NCBI RefSeq assembly: GCF_001279775.1 | Contig: NZ_LGDG01000232.1 | Coordinates: forward strand, 1 to 64,000 | Length of the DNA: 64,000 bases | Origin: Streptomyces sp. MMG1533 | Lineage (GTDB): Bacteria; Actinomycetota; Actinomycetes; Streptomycetales; Streptomycetaceae | Reading direction: 5' to 3' | Shown: in pieces, positions 8,174 through 17,054 of the stretch | Numbering within the stretch: position 1 is the stretch's first letter | Layout of the letters: every line of letters begins with the position of its first letter | Notes under the pieces: generated by a model | Told to the model about the DNA's origin: nothing | The model's database searches: none | Seen by the model: the letters and a program-made list of their open reading frames with translations, nothing else | Position numbers and translations under genes: made by a program

Positions 8174-9412
8174 TCAGAGGGACGCGGTGACCGTGATGGC
8201 GTCCGCCGCCTCCCGGGCCCGCCGCAGGGCCTGCGGCCCTGTCGGGGCGACGGCGACGACATGGCCGTAGCGGGCGGTGTTGTTGGGGAGGGCGGGCACG
8301 CGGGTGCCGGGTTCGACGTACAGGGCGACGTCGACGACCCCGGGCAGCCTGGCCGCGGTGCCGGCTCCGGCGACGGCGGAGACGACGCCTTCCGCCGCCG
8401 GGAGGAAGGCGACGGCGGCGGCCTGGTGGGTTCCGGGCGCGGGCAGCGGGCGTACGGGGTCCAGGTGCATCGCGACGAGTTCGGCGGGGATGTCCACGCC
8501 GGTGCTCAGCGCGACCAGCCGGGTGATCCGGTCGCCCGCCGGGCGGCAGTTGATCTCGATGAGCCGCGGGCCGTCGGCGGCCAGCCGGAGTTCGACGTGC
8601 GCGGCGCCGAAGTCGAAGCCGACGGCTGCCAGGGAACGGGCGGCGACCTCGGCGCAGTGTTCGTCGAGTCCGGAGCCGAGGGCGGCGGGCACGTGGTGGC
8701 CGGTCTCGCAGAAGTACGGCAGTTCGCCGAGCTCCTTGAAGGTGACCGCGAGCACGGACACCACGCCGCCGCGCACCAGCACCTCGACGCTGACCTCGGG
8801 CCCGTCGACGTACTCCTCGACGAGCGCGGCCGGGATCTTGCGCTGGCCGCGCTCGTTGTGGGTGTCCTTCAGCAGCAGCCGTACGTGGTCGGCGGCGTCC
8901 TCCGGAGCCCGGCACAGGCGTACGCCGTTGCTGCCGCCGTCGTCGAGGGGCTTGACCACGCAGGGGTACGCGAGGCCGAGGCCGTACACCTCCTCCGGTG
9001 CCTCGACGCGGGCGAAGCCCGGCACCGGCACGCCCGCCGCCGCGCACAGCCGCCGGGTGGCGGACTTGTCGCGTGCCGCGCGGACCCCGGCCGGGTCGGG
9101 GCCGGGCAGCCCGAGGGTGCGGGAGGCCTCGGCGCCGCTGATCATGTGCCACTCGCCGACGGCGACGATCGCGTCCGCGGGGTGGTCGAGGCCGCGTACG
9201 GCGGTGACGACGGCGGCCGGGTCGTTGGTCTCGCAGGTGACGACCTCGTCGACCTGGGAGAGGTCGAGGCGTTCGTGGCCGGGCGCGAGGTACATCGGCA
9301 GGTCCCGGGTGAGGAAGGTGACCCGGTGTCCGGCCCGCCGGGCGGCGGCGAGGGCCTCGTAGCCGCTGCCGGTGAGGTTGCTCTCCAGGAAGACGACGTG
9401 CCGGCCGCTCAT
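8174..9412 (-). CDS. ATP-grasp carboxylate-amine ligase (second of two)
   Basis: 412 residues. ATP-grasp features run in order: YPCVVKPLDDGGSNGVRL (about 150-167, ATP-binding lysine and glycine-rich loop), IPAALVEEYVDGPEVSVEVL (hinge and second lysine-strand region), then RLIEINCRPAGDRI (about 300, metal-binding Glu/Asn and Arg). Enzymes of this fold form amide bonds through an acyl-phosphate. With a second ATP-grasp gene and a phosphonopyruvate aminotransferase beside it, it probably adds an amino acid to phosphonoalanine or to its dipeptide. ATG 9412 overlaps the upstream stop by 4 bp. Substrates cannot be read from the sequence. Confidence 0.88.
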   Translation of the reverse strand: MSGRHVVFLESNLTGSGYEALAAARRAGHRVTFLTRDLPMYLAPGHERLDLSQVDEVVTCETNDPAAVVTAVRGLDHPADAIVAVGEWHMISGAEASRTLGLPGPDPAGVRAARDKSATRRLCAAAGVPVPGFARVEAPEEVYGLGLAYPCVVKPLDDGGSNGVRLCRAPEDAADHVRLLLKDTHNERGQRKIPAALVEEYVDGPEVSVEVLVRGGVVSVLAVTFKELGELPYFCETGHHVPAALGSGLDEHCAEVAARSLAAVGFDFGAAHVELRLAADGPRLIEINCRPAGDRITRLVALSTGVDIPAELVAMHLDPVRPLPAPGTHQAAAVAFLPAAEGVVSAVAGAGTAARLPGVVDVALYVEPGTRVPALPNNTARYGHVVAVAPTGPQALRRAREAADAITVTASL

Positions 9413-10683
9413 GGCGTGGCCTCCGGCTCCCGCACGACGAACAGCTCCTCGCTCAGCTTCTGCAACTCGGCGAGATCCGCGAGGAGTTGCTCGGGCGAGT
9501 CGGCGCGCAGTTCGATCCGCAGGGGTGATCCGGCGCCCTCGTGGCGGGGCTGGACCAGGTCGCCGGGGTGCTTGTACACGTCGACCTGGGCGGTGGACTC
9601 CAGGGCGCGCACCAGGTCCAGGCCGGCGTACTCGACGAGGGTTCCGGCCCGTTCCGGGTAGGGCGTGACGACGGCGGCGGCGCCGTCGCGCACCCGGGCG
9701 ACCGAGGGGGCCACACCGCGCAGGACGTCCCGGTAGCCGGCGATGAGGTTGATGCCGTACGCCTCGCGCAGCAGGGGCGCCCGGTTGGCGCCGGGCCGGC
9801 CGGCCACCTCGATCAGGCGGGGGCCGGTGGGTCCGTGCACGAACTCGACGTGGGCGAGGCCGCGTCGGATGCCGAGGGCGCGGACGGCGTCGGCGGCCAG
9901 GGCGCGCATCCGCTCCCGTTCGGGGGGCGTGAGGCGGGTGGCGGTGACGCGGGCGAAGTGGTGGAAGTCGGTGCCGCCGAGGTCGGTGCCGGTGACGACG
10001 TCGACGACCGGGGTCGTCCACACCCGCTCTTCGAGGACGAGGCACTCCACGGAGTGGTTGGTGCCGGTGAGGAACTCCTCGACGAGGATCTCCGCCGGGG
10101 TGTCCGTGATGCGCTGGCCGGCGCTGAACTCCGGCAGGGTGGCGGCCAGTTCGCGATAGGCGGCGACCAGCTCCGCCGGGTTCTCGCAGCGGGAGACGAA
10201 GTAACTCCCCCACAGGTTGCCGGGCTTGAGCACGACCGGGTAGCCGGTGGCGTCGGCGAAGGCGAGCAGCTGCTCCTCGCCGGTGACGACGGCCGAGCGG
10301 GCCGAGGCGTGTTCCCCGACGTGCTCGGCGAACCGTCGCCGCATCTCGCTCTTGCTGCGGACGGCCGCCGCGGCCTCGCCGCTCATGGCGGGCAGCCCGA
10401 GCCGCCCGCAGACCTCCGCCCACAGCGGCACGAGCGTCTCGTCGACGTTCAGCACGGCCTCGATCCGCCAGGTCCGGCCGATCTCCTCGATGTGCCGGAC
10501 GACCGCGTCGGCGCCGTCGGCGAACCGGGTCCGCTCGACGAGGGCGAACTCCTCGGGTTCGAGGGTGTGCACGCTCTCGGAGTCCCGCAGCACGCCGAGC
10601 GCGACGCCACGGTCGAGCAACCCGGCGTAGAACTCGGGCCGTTGGACGGCGCCGAAGTACAGCACGAGAGGTTCACTCGACAT
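9409..10683 (-). CDS. ATP-grasp carboxylate-amine ligase (first of two)
   Basis: 424 residues. The N-terminal Rossmann-like domain (LVLYFGAVQRPEFYAGLLDR) is followed by the ATP-grasp core: TGYPVVLKPGNLWGSYFVSR (about 147-166), AEILVEEFLTGTNHSVECLV (hinge) and GPRLIEVAGRPGANRAPL (metal and phosphate site). It is clearly distinct from the second ligase, so this is not a recent duplication; two sequential couplings are more likely. Its first 11 bp overlap the end of the aminotransferase gene and its stop overlaps the start of the next ligase. It probably acts on phosphonoalanine or a peptide built on it. Confidence 0.88.
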   Translation of the reverse strand: MSSEPLVLYFGAVQRPEFYAGLLDRGVALGVLRDSESVHTLEPEEFALVERTRFADGADAVVRHIEEIGRTWRIEAVLNVDETLVPLWAEVCGRLGLPAMSGEAAAAVRSKSEMRRRFAEHVGEHASARSAVVTGEEQLLAFADATGYPVVLKPGNLWGSYFVSRCENPAELVAAYRELAATLPEFSAGQRITDTPAEILVEEFLTGTNHSVECLVLEERVWTTPVVDVVTGTDLGGTDFHHFARVTATRLTPPERERMRALAADAVRALGIRRGLAHVEFVHGPTGPRLIEVAGRPGANRAPLLREAYGINLIAGYRDVLRGVAPSVARVRDGAAAVVTPYPERAGTLVEYAGLDLVRALESTAQVDVYKHPGDLVQPRHEGAGSPLRIELRADSPEQLLADLAELQKLSEELFVVREPEATP

Positions 10684-11869
10684 GGGTCATCACCTCCCGC
10701 AGCGAGTCCAGTCCCTCGGCGATCCGGTCCTCCGCGATCGCGTACGACAGCCGTACGAAGCCCTCGGCGCCGAAGGCGGTGCCCGGGGTGACGGCGATGC
10801 GGGCCTGTTCCATGAGGACGCCGGTGAGGGTGTCGGTGTCCGGGACCGGGACACCGCCGACCTTGCGGCCGAGGACCTCGCGGACGTCGAGGAAGTAGTA
10901 GAAGGCGCCCTCGGGGGTGGTGGCGGGGCGGATGTGGTCGATGGTCGCGAACGCTTCGGCGACGCGCGCGTGCCGGTGGGCGAGGATGTCGCGGGCCTGC
11001 GCGGTGAAGCCGTCCAGCTCGCCGCGGGCGGCGGGCAGCAGGGCGTGCTGGACGACGCTGGTGACGTTCGACGCGGTGTGGCTCTGCAGGTTCTTCAGGA
11101 CGTCGATGATCGCGCGAGGTCCGTGCACGTGGCCGGCCCGCCATCCGGTGACGGCGAAGCTCTTGGAGAACGATCCGATGCCGACGGTGAGTTCGCGGGC
11201 CTCGGGTACCAGGGCGGCGGGATGGGCGTGTTCGACGCCCGGCAGAACAAGCTCGCCGTAGCACTCGTCGAAGACGATCCACACCCTGTGGGCGACCGCC
11301 CAGGCGGCGATCCGGGCCAGCTGCTCGGGCGGGCAGACCGCGCCGGTCGGGTTGTTCGGGGTGTTGAGAACCAGCATGCGGGTGCGTGGGGTGCGCAGCG
11401 CCTCCAGGCGATCCACGTCCGGCACGAACCCGGTGTCCGACGTCTGAACCGCGACGGGCTCGCCGCCCGCGATCCGGATCTGCGCGGCGAAGGTCCCCCA
11501 GCCCGGGTTCGGCACCAGCGCCTCGTCGCCCGGGTCGAGCAGGGCGAGGGCGGCGAGGTGCAGACCGTGCTTGGCACCGGTGGTGACGATCACCTCGGCG
11601 GGCTCGTACGACACCCCCGACAGGCGGCTGATCCGCTCGGCCAGCGCCGCGCGCAGGGCGGGCAGTCCGGCGGTGTCGGTGTAGCGGTGGGTGTCGGCAT
11701 CGGCAGCCACGTGCAGAGCACGCAGGACTTCGGCGGGCGGGGCGAGATCCAGCTCCCCCGCCGCGAAGTTGACGATCTCGACGCCCTGGGCGCGAAGGGC
11801 CTCGGCCTTGTTACGAGTGCCGGACGTCTTGGATCCGGACACGGAGTGCGCACGAGCGGCCAGGCGCAT
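10673..11869 (-). CDS. class I/II PLP aminotransferase, probable phosphonopyruvate transaminase
   Basis: 398 residues, fold type I, aspartate-aminotransferase-like. It shows NTPNNPTGAV (169-178), the PLP-binding Asp201 in IVFDECYGEL, and the Schiff-base Lys236 in GSFSKSFAVTGWRAGH. The final quarter carries the substrate-carboxylate Arg in FVRLSYAI. Inside a pepM operon without phosphonopyruvate decarboxylase, the simplest role is amination of phosphonopyruvate to phosphonoalanine, pulling the unfavourable mutase reaction forward. Phosphonopyruvate is an oxaloacetate analogue, which fits an aspartate aminotransferase ancestor. The start at 11869 has AGGAG 6 nt upstream. Confidence 0.9.
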   Translation of the reverse strand: MRLAARAHSVSGSKTSGTRNKAEALRAQGVEIVNFAAGELDLAPPAEVLRALHVAADADTHRYTDTAGLPALRAALAERISRLSGVSYEPAEVIVTTGAKHGLHLAALALLDPGDEALVPNPGWGTFAAQIRIAGGEPVAVQTSDTGFVPDVDRLEALRTPRTRMLVLNTPNNPTGAVCPPEQLARIAAWAVAHRVWIVFDECYGELVLPGVEHAHPAALVPEARELTVGIGSFSKSFAVTGWRAGHVHGPRAIIDVLKNLQSHTASNVTSVVQHALLPAARGELDGFTAQARDILAHRHARVAEAFATIDHIRPATTPEGAFYYFLDVREVLGRKVGGVPVPDTDTLTGVLMEQARIAVTPGTAFGAEGFVRLSYAIAEDRIAEGLDSLREVMTHVE

Positions 11870-11920
11870 GCGGGGCTCCTATCTGTGGGGGGAGGAACGT
11901 GAAGGGGACGGGATGGGCTC

Positions 11921-12646
11921 TCACCCCGCGACCACCCCCGCCAGCACCGACACCGAGCTGACGACCAGCAGTCCCAGCACCGCCCGCCGGAACCTCTCGG
12001 AGTCGAAGCGGGCGAAGATGCGTTCGCCGACGAAGATGCCGATGAACAGGGCGGGGACACCGGCCAGGAGGGCCCAGCCGACCTTGGAGGTGAGCTGGCC
12101 GCTGATGCCGAAGCCGGCCAGGGAGGCGAGGCTCGTGCCGGAGAAGACGACGCCCAGGGTGGCCCGTTGGACGCGTGGCGGCAGGTTGAGGCTCTGCATC
12201 GCGGCGACCATGGGCGGGCCGTCGATGCCGGTCGAGGCGAAGGACGCGCCGGAGAACGCGCTGATCCAGGCGACCGCGCCGAGCCCGCCGCGCACGGTGA
12301 CCCGGCGCCACACCATCACCGTGCACAGCAGCACCACGACCGCGATGACCAGCGACAGCGCCCGTGCGGGCAGCACGTGCAGCAGCCACACCCCGAACGG
12401 CACTCCCGCCAGGCCCGCGCCCAGCGCGACGGCGGTGATCCGCTGGTGGACGTGGCGCCAGTCCCGTACGGCGATCCACAGGCTGAGCGGCGCCGCCATG
12501 ATCGCGGCGACGACGACGGCGGTCACCGGGTCGAGCAGCAGTGTCAGCGGCGGCACGGCGACCAGGGAGAAGCCGAAGCCGGCGGTGGTGCGGATGACGG
12601 ACGCGAGGGTGAGGACGAGGAAGACCCCGAGGACGGCGGCCGTCAT
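11921..12646 (-). CDS. TauE/SafE-family permease
   Basis: 241 residues, almost entirely hydrophobic, with seven to eight spans. The TauE/SafE pattern shows as TAGFGFSLVAVPPLTLLLDP near the N-terminus, the repeat AFSGASFASTGIDGPPMVAA in the middle, and VFSGTSLASLAGFGISGQL after it. Family members export sulfite, sulfoacetate and other small organic acids. In this operon a role in moving a phosphonate or an organic-acid by-product is inferred. ATG 12646 overlaps the stop of the FAH gene by 4 bp. Confidence 0.88.
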   Translation of the reverse strand: MTAAVLGVFLVLTLASVIRTTAGFGFSLVAVPPLTLLLDPVTAVVVAAIMAAPLSLWIAVRDWRHVHQRITAVALGAGLAGVPFGVWLLHVLPARALSLVIAVVVLLCTVMVWRRVTVRGGLGAVAWISAFSGASFASTGIDGPPMVAAMQSLNLPPRVQRATLGVVFSGTSLASLAGFGISGQLTSKVGWALLAGVPALFIGIFVGERIFARFDSERFRRAVLGLLVVSSVSVLAGVVAG

Positions 12647-13416
12647 ATCGCGCGCACCACGGTGTTGGTGAGCTCTCCGACGCCCTCGACCGCGATCGTC
12701 ACCGTGTCGCCGGGGTGCATCCGGGAGACGCCCGCCGGGGTGCCGGTGAGGATGACGTCGCCGGGCAGCAGGGTCATCGCGGCGCTGATGTGGGCGATCA
12801 GCTCGTGCACCGGACGGACCATCTGGTGGGTGCCGCCCTCCTGCCGGAGTTCGCCGTTGACGGTGGCGGTGACCCGCAGCGCGGCGGGATCCAGCTCGGT
12901 CTCCACCCACGGGCCGAGCGGACAGAAGGTGTCCGAGCCCTTGGCCCGCCACCACTGGCCGTCCGGTTTCTGCAGGTCGCGGGCGGTGACGTCGTTGGCG
13001 CAGGTGTAGCCGAGCAGCGCCCCGGGCACGTCCTCGGGCTTCAGGCCGCGGCAGCGGACCCCGATGACGGCCGCCAGCTCCGCCTCGTGGTGGAGTTCCT
13101 CGGTGTACTCCGGGAAGACGATGTCCGCCCCGGGCCCGACCACGCTGGTGGACGGCTTGAGGAAGATCAGCGGCCGCTGCGGAACCTGGTTGCCCAACTC
13201 GGCCGCGTGGGCGGCGAAGTTGCGGCCGACCGCGACGACCTTGGAGGGCTCGACGGGGGCGAGGAGAGTCACCTCGCCGAGGGGGCGGGCCGGACCGTCG
13301 GCCGCCCGGTGCTCCCCGTACGGGTCGCCGTCGAGCGGGGTGATCAGCTCTCCGGCGCCGAGGACGCCGTACGACACCTCCCCGGTTTCCGTCTCCTGGT
13401 ACCTCACGATGCGCAT
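12643..13416 (-). CDS. fumarylacetoacetate hydrolase (FAH) family enzyme
   Basis: 257 residues with a short N-terminal domain and the FAH catalytic core. It shows VGRNFAAHAAELG, IFLKPSTSVVGPG, the metal-binding acidic residues in HHEAELAAVIG and GYTCANDVTARDLQ, then PLGPWV and GDVILTGTPAGV. Relatives act on acylpyruvates and oxaloacetate (hydrolysis, decarboxylation or tautomerisation). Phosphonopyruvate resembles oxaloacetate, so action on phosphonopyruvate or a related 2-oxo acid is possible but unproven. It starts 3 bp after the upstream stop and overlaps the TauE gene. Confidence 0.88.
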   Translation of the reverse strand: MRIVRYQETETGEVSYGVLGAGELITPLDGDPYGEHRAADGPARPLGEVTLLAPVEPSKVVAVGRNFAAHAAELGNQVPQRPLIFLKPSTSVVGPGADIVFPEYTEELHHEAELAAVIGVRCRGLKPEDVPGALLGYTCANDVTARDLQKPDGQWWRAKGSDTFCPLGPWVETELDPAALRVTATVNGELRQEGGTHQMVRPVHELIAHISAAMTLLPGDVILTGTPAGVSRMHPGDTVTIAVEGVGELTNTVVRAI

Positions 13417-13419
13417 GCG

Positions 13420-16341
13420 TTACCCGTTCCTTCGCTGTGCTGGTGTTGCCGGTGTGTCACGCCCGGTCCCCAAGGCCTTGCGCAGCAGCCCCGCCAGATG
13501 GGTGGCGCTGCGCTCGGTGCCCTGGGAGATCTGCGTACGGCAGGAGAAGCCGTCCGCGATGATCATGGCGTCCTCGCCGGCCGCCCGGACCTTGGGGTAC
13601 AGCTCGCGCTCCGCCGAGGACTGGGAGACCTCCCAGTGCCCGGTCTCGAAGCCGAAGTTGCCCGCGAGGCCGCAGCAGCCGGCGCCGACGACGTCGGTGT
13701 CCACGCCGAGCCGCTTGAGGACGGCGAGTTCGGCGCCGTGGCCGGGGCCCGCCTCGGTGTGGCAGTGCGGCTGGAGTACGGCGTCCTGGTCGAGGGTGCC
13801 GAAGGGCCACTCGCCCTCGTGCCGGGCGACGAGTTCGGCGAGCGTCGTCGTCTGCGCGGCGAGGCGGCGCGCGGTGTCGGAGTCGGGCAGCAGCTCGACG
13901 GACTCCTCGCGCAGCGCCTGTGTGCAGGACGGTTCGACGCCGACGACCGTGCGTCCGGCCGCCAGATGCTGCTCCAGGGACTTCAGGGAGCGGCCCAACA
14001 CGGACCGGGCGACGCCCAGTTGCCCCGTGGAGTACCAGGTCAGGCCGCAGCAGACCGGGCCGTCCGGCAGCACGACGTCGTAGCCGAGCGCCTCCAGCAC
14101 CTCGACGGTGTCCTGGGCGCCCTTCGGGTCGAGGTAGTTGGAGAAGGTGTCGGGCCACAGCACGACGGTCTCCCTCGTGGCGCCCGGTTTCGTGGCGCTC
14201 ACTTCCGTGACGCCCACTGCGGATCGTCGGCCCCGGAACCACTGCCGGAACGTACGCGGAGCAAGCTCCGGCAGGTCCCGTCGCGTCTCCAGACCGGCGA
14301 TCCGCAGCAGCCCGCGGGCGATCCGCGGCCGCTTCGTGAACGCGGTGAGGACGCCGGGTGCGAGCGAGGCGAGCCGCCCGAGCAGTGGCAGCCAGCCCAG
14401 CACGTAGTGCGCCCTGGGCCGGAGCCGTCCCTTGTAGTGCTGGTGCAGGAACTCCGCCTTGTACGACGCCATGTCGACGTTGACCGGGCACTCGCTCTTG
14501 CACGCCTTGCACGACAGACACAGGTCGAGCGCCTCGCGGACCTCGTCCGAACGCCAGGCGTCCGGCAGGGTCTCGCCGCGCAGCATCTCGCCGAGCACCC
14601 GGGCCCGGCCGCGCGTGGAGTGCACCTCGTCGCCGGTGGCCTGGAAGGACGGGCACATCGCGCCGGTGGCGTTGCGGCAGCTGCCGACGCCGATGCAGCG
14701 GCGTACCGCGCCCGCCATCGAGCCCCGGTCGGCGGAGAGGGTGAGCAGCGGCAGCGCGTGCCTGTCGTGGCCCGGCCCGGGGCGCACGGAGGCGTCCAGC
14801 GGGGCCGGGTCGACCAGGATGCCCGGGTTGAGCAGCCCGTCGGGGTCCCAGATGCGCTTGAACTCGCGGAATGCGCCGAGGAGTTCGGGCGAATACGTGC
14901 GGGTGAGCAGCTCGGAGCGGGCCCGCCCGTCCCCGTGCTCGCCGGACGCGCAGCCGCCGTGCGAGACGGCGATGTCGGCGGCGGCCTCGATGAAGGTGCG
15001 GTAGTCGGCGATGCCGGCCCGGCCGGTGAGGTCCCAGTCGACGCGCAGATGCAGACAGCCCTCGCCGAAGTGGCCGGTGATGGTGCCCTGCCGTTTCCGC
15101 TCGGCCATCAGGGCGTGCAGGTCCTTCAGGTACCCGGCGAGGTTCTCGGCCGGTACCGCGGAGTCCTCCCAGCCGGGCCAGGCCTCCCGCCCGTCGGCCA
15201 TGCGGGTGGCGATGCCGGCGCCGTTGCGGCGGATGCTCCACAGGGCGTCGGTGCGTGCCGGGTCGGCGAAGACCTCGAAGCGGGCGCCGGTCTCCCGCCC
15301 GACGCGCCGGGCCCGGGCCTCGGCGTCGGCCTGGTCGGCACCCTCGATCTCGCAGTACAGCCAGGCCCCGCCGGGCGGCAGCAGGTCGACGCCCTCGGCG
15401 CGGCCGGGCCGTGCGCGCAGCGCGTCCACCAGGGCCGCGTCCATGCCCTCGACGGTCAGCGCACCGGCCCGCGCCAGGGCGGGGGCGGCGGAGGCGGCGT
15501 CGTAGACGTCGGGGAAGCCGAGGACCAGCAGCGCCCGGGCGGCGGGCACCGGCACCAGGCCGATGGTCGCGCCGAGGACGATGCCGCAGGTGCCCTCGGA
15601 GCCGACCAGGGAGCGGGCCACGTGGAAACCGTGCTCGGGCAGCAGCCGGTGCAGCCCGTAGCCGGAGACCTGGCGGCTGAAGCGGCCCAACTCGGTGCGG
15701 ATCCCGGCGAGATGGGCATCCCGCAGATCCCGCAGCCGTACGTCGAGTGCCGGGTCGCCGGTCGTGCCCGCGCCCACGCTGAGCAGCTGTCCGTCGGCGC
15801 GCAGCACGTCGACGCGTTCGGTGATGTCGGCGGTGGTGCCCCAGGCCACGGAGTGCGGCCCGCAGGCGTGGTTGCCGATCATGCCGCCGATGGTGCAGCG
15901 CGAGTACGTCGACGGGTCCGGGCCGACGGTCAGCCCGTGCTCGGCGGCCCGCGCCCGGACGGCACCGAGGACCGCGCCGGGCTGCACGGTCGCCGTACGG
16001 GCGTCCGGGTCGACGGCCGTGATGCGGTTCATGTGCCGGGAGAAGTCCAGCACCAGGCCCGGGCCGATGGCGTTGCCCGCGATGGAGGTGCCGCCGCCGC
16101 GGGAGGTCACGCCGACCCCGTGGGCCGCGGCGACCGCCACGGCGGTGGCGGCCTCCTCGGCGTCACGGGGCTCGACGACGGCGCCCGGCACGACCCGGTA
16201 GATCGACGCGTCCGCGGTGTACGCGGACCTGGTCAGGGCGTCGGTGCGGGCCCCGGGCAGCCGCTGGGCCAGCTCCCGCAGGAAGCCCTCCGGGACGGCT
16301 GCCCCGACGGTCGGCGCGCTGGGCGAAACGTCAGCCGTCAT
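13420..16341 (-). CDS. fused FAD-linked/Fe-S 2-hydroxyacid dehydrogenase
   Basis: 973 residues joining a GlcD-like FAD domain to a GlcF-like iron-sulfur part. FAD-binding elements include TSRGGGTSIAGNA (79-91) and the C-terminal FAD-oxidase motif GEHGDG (467-472). Then come CIGVGSCRNATGAMCP (549-564) and CLSCKACKSECP (608-619), two Fe-S cluster motifs, and two CCG domains (CCGLTWY and CCGLAGN). This is the layout of D-lactate and D-2-hydroxyglutarate dehydrogenases of the YdiJ/Dld type, membrane-associated enzymes that pass electrons to the respiratory chain. In this operon it may interconvert a 2-hydroxy- and 2-oxo-phosphonate. Its start overlaps the oxygenase gene by 11 bp. Confidence 0.9.
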   Translation of the reverse strand: MTADVSPSAPTVGAAVPEGFLRELAQRLPGARTDALTRSAYTADASIYRVVPGAVVEPRDAEEAATAVAVAAAHGVGVTSRGGGTSIAGNAIGPGLVLDFSRHMNRITAVDPDARTATVQPGAVLGAVRARAAEHGLTVGPDPSTYSRCTIGGMIGNHACGPHSVAWGTTADITERVDVLRADGQLLSVGAGTTGDPALDVRLRDLRDAHLAGIRTELGRFSRQVSGYGLHRLLPEHGFHVARSLVGSEGTCGIVLGATIGLVPVPAARALLVLGFPDVYDAASAAPALARAGALTVEGMDAALVDALRARPGRAEGVDLLPPGGAWLYCEIEGADQADAEARARRVGRETGARFEVFADPARTDALWSIRRNGAGIATRMADGREAWPGWEDSAVPAENLAGYLKDLHALMAERKRQGTITGHFGEGCLHLRVDWDLTGRAGIADYRTFIEAAADIAVSHGGCASGEHGDGRARSELLTRTYSPELLGAFREFKRIWDPDGLLNPGILVDPAPLDASVRPGPGHDRHALPLLTLSADRGSMAGAVRRCIGVGSCRNATGAMCPSFQATGDEVHSTRGRARVLGEMLRGETLPDAWRSDEVREALDLCLSCKACKSECPVNVDMASYKAEFLHQHYKGRLRPRAHYVLGWLPLLGRLASLAPGVLTAFTKRPRIARGLLRIAGLETRRDLPELAPRTFRQWFRGRRSAVGVTEVSATKPGATRETVVLWPDTFSNYLDPKGAQDTVEVLEALGYDVVLPDGPVCCGLTWYSTGQLGVARSVLGRSLKSLEQHLAAGRTVVGVEPSCTQALREESVELLPDSDTARRLAAQTTTLAELVARHEGEWPFGTLDQDAVLQPHCHTEAGPGHGAELAVLKRLGVDTDVVGAGCCGLAGNFGFETGHWEVSQSSAERELYPKVRAAGEDAMIIADGFSCRTQISQGTERSATHLAGLLRKALGTGRDTPATPAQRRNG

Positions 16342-17017
16342 GGCGCGGGAAGAAGTCGACGAGCAGCATGTCGCGGACACCGCTGCGGTATCCGTCGGCC
16401 GGCTCGATCGCGTCGACGCCGTGGAAGACCCGGCGGTCGTCGATGATGATCGTCTCGAACGGCTCGGTCAGCGTGGTGCGCAGCAGGGGCCGGTGCTCCC
16501 GGTCGTAGATCTGCGAGGTGCCGCCCTGGACTCCGCTGCGGCCCATGAAGACCTGGGCGACGAAGTGGTGGCCGTCCTCGTGGATGCCTTCGGGGGCGGG
16601 CAGGCCCTCGGCGTCGCGGGTGGCGGTGATGCGGATCTGGTGGAGGCCGACGCCGCCGTTCTCCCGGTCGAACTCGCCGGGCAGCCGGTCGGCGAGGGCG
16701 GCGACGAGGGTGCGCAGCACGGCGGAGGACGCGGACTCCTCGGCGAGCGGCGGGAAGTGCCGGTCGATGCCGCCGACGAAGGCGTTGACCTCGACGGACT
16801 GGTGGAAGGCGCCCTGCGCGTCGGGCTCCATGCGGTCGACGCCGCGGAACGAGCCGTAGCGGCGGCGCCGGAAGTCGGCGCCGTCCTTCAGGTAGGCGTC
16901 GACGGGCAGGTCCTCCCAGGTCTCCCGGAAGGACTTCAGCTCCTCCTCGGAGTGTGCGGCCAGGGCGCCGAGCGTCTCGGCGGCGGGTATGTGCAGGTAC
17001 GGCGCGGCGGTGGTCAT
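16331..17017 (-). CDS. 2-oxoglutarate/Fe(II) dioxygenase of the 2OG-Fe_Oxy_2 (amino-acid hydroxylase) type
   Basis: 228 residues from ATG 17017, which has a strong GGGGGAG site; a longer frame to 17050 is less likely. The Fe-binding triad is His146-X-Asp148 (GIHEDGHHF) and His199 (RRVFHGVD), with Arg211 or Arg215 (GYRSGVRDML) for 2-oxoglutarate. A QSVEVNAFVGGIDRHFPPL segment and GSFRGVDRMEPDAQ are family-like. Characterised relatives hydroxylate free aliphatic amino acids such as isoleucine. It may supply a hydroxylated amino acid to the ligases or oxidise the phosphonate. First enzyme of the operon. Confidence 0.87.
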   Translation of the reverse strand: MTTAAPYLHIPAAETLGALAAHSEEELKSFRETWEDLPVDAYLKDGADFRRRRYGSFRGVDRMEPDAQGAFHQSVEVNAFVGGIDRHFPPLAEESASSAVLRTLVAALADRLPGEFDRENGGVGLHQIRITATRDAEGLPAPEGIHEDGHHFVAQVFMGRSGVQGGTSQIYDREHRPLLRTTLTEPFETIIIDDRRVFHGVDAIEPADGYRSGVRDMLLVDFFPRHDG

Positions 17018-17054
17018 CAGGTCTCCCCCTAAGGCGACAGGCTCGGGCAACGGC

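Noticed and set aside
6010..8262. 750-residue open frame covering the MFS and pepM region
   Set aside because: Only the part from ATG 7266 looks like a protein; the upstream part is an arginine-rich shadow of pepM in another frame.
12715..16446. 1243-residue plus-strand open frame
   Set aside because: It is the antisense shadow of the FAD/Fe-S, FAH and oxygenase genes; codon bias and domain content support the minus strand.
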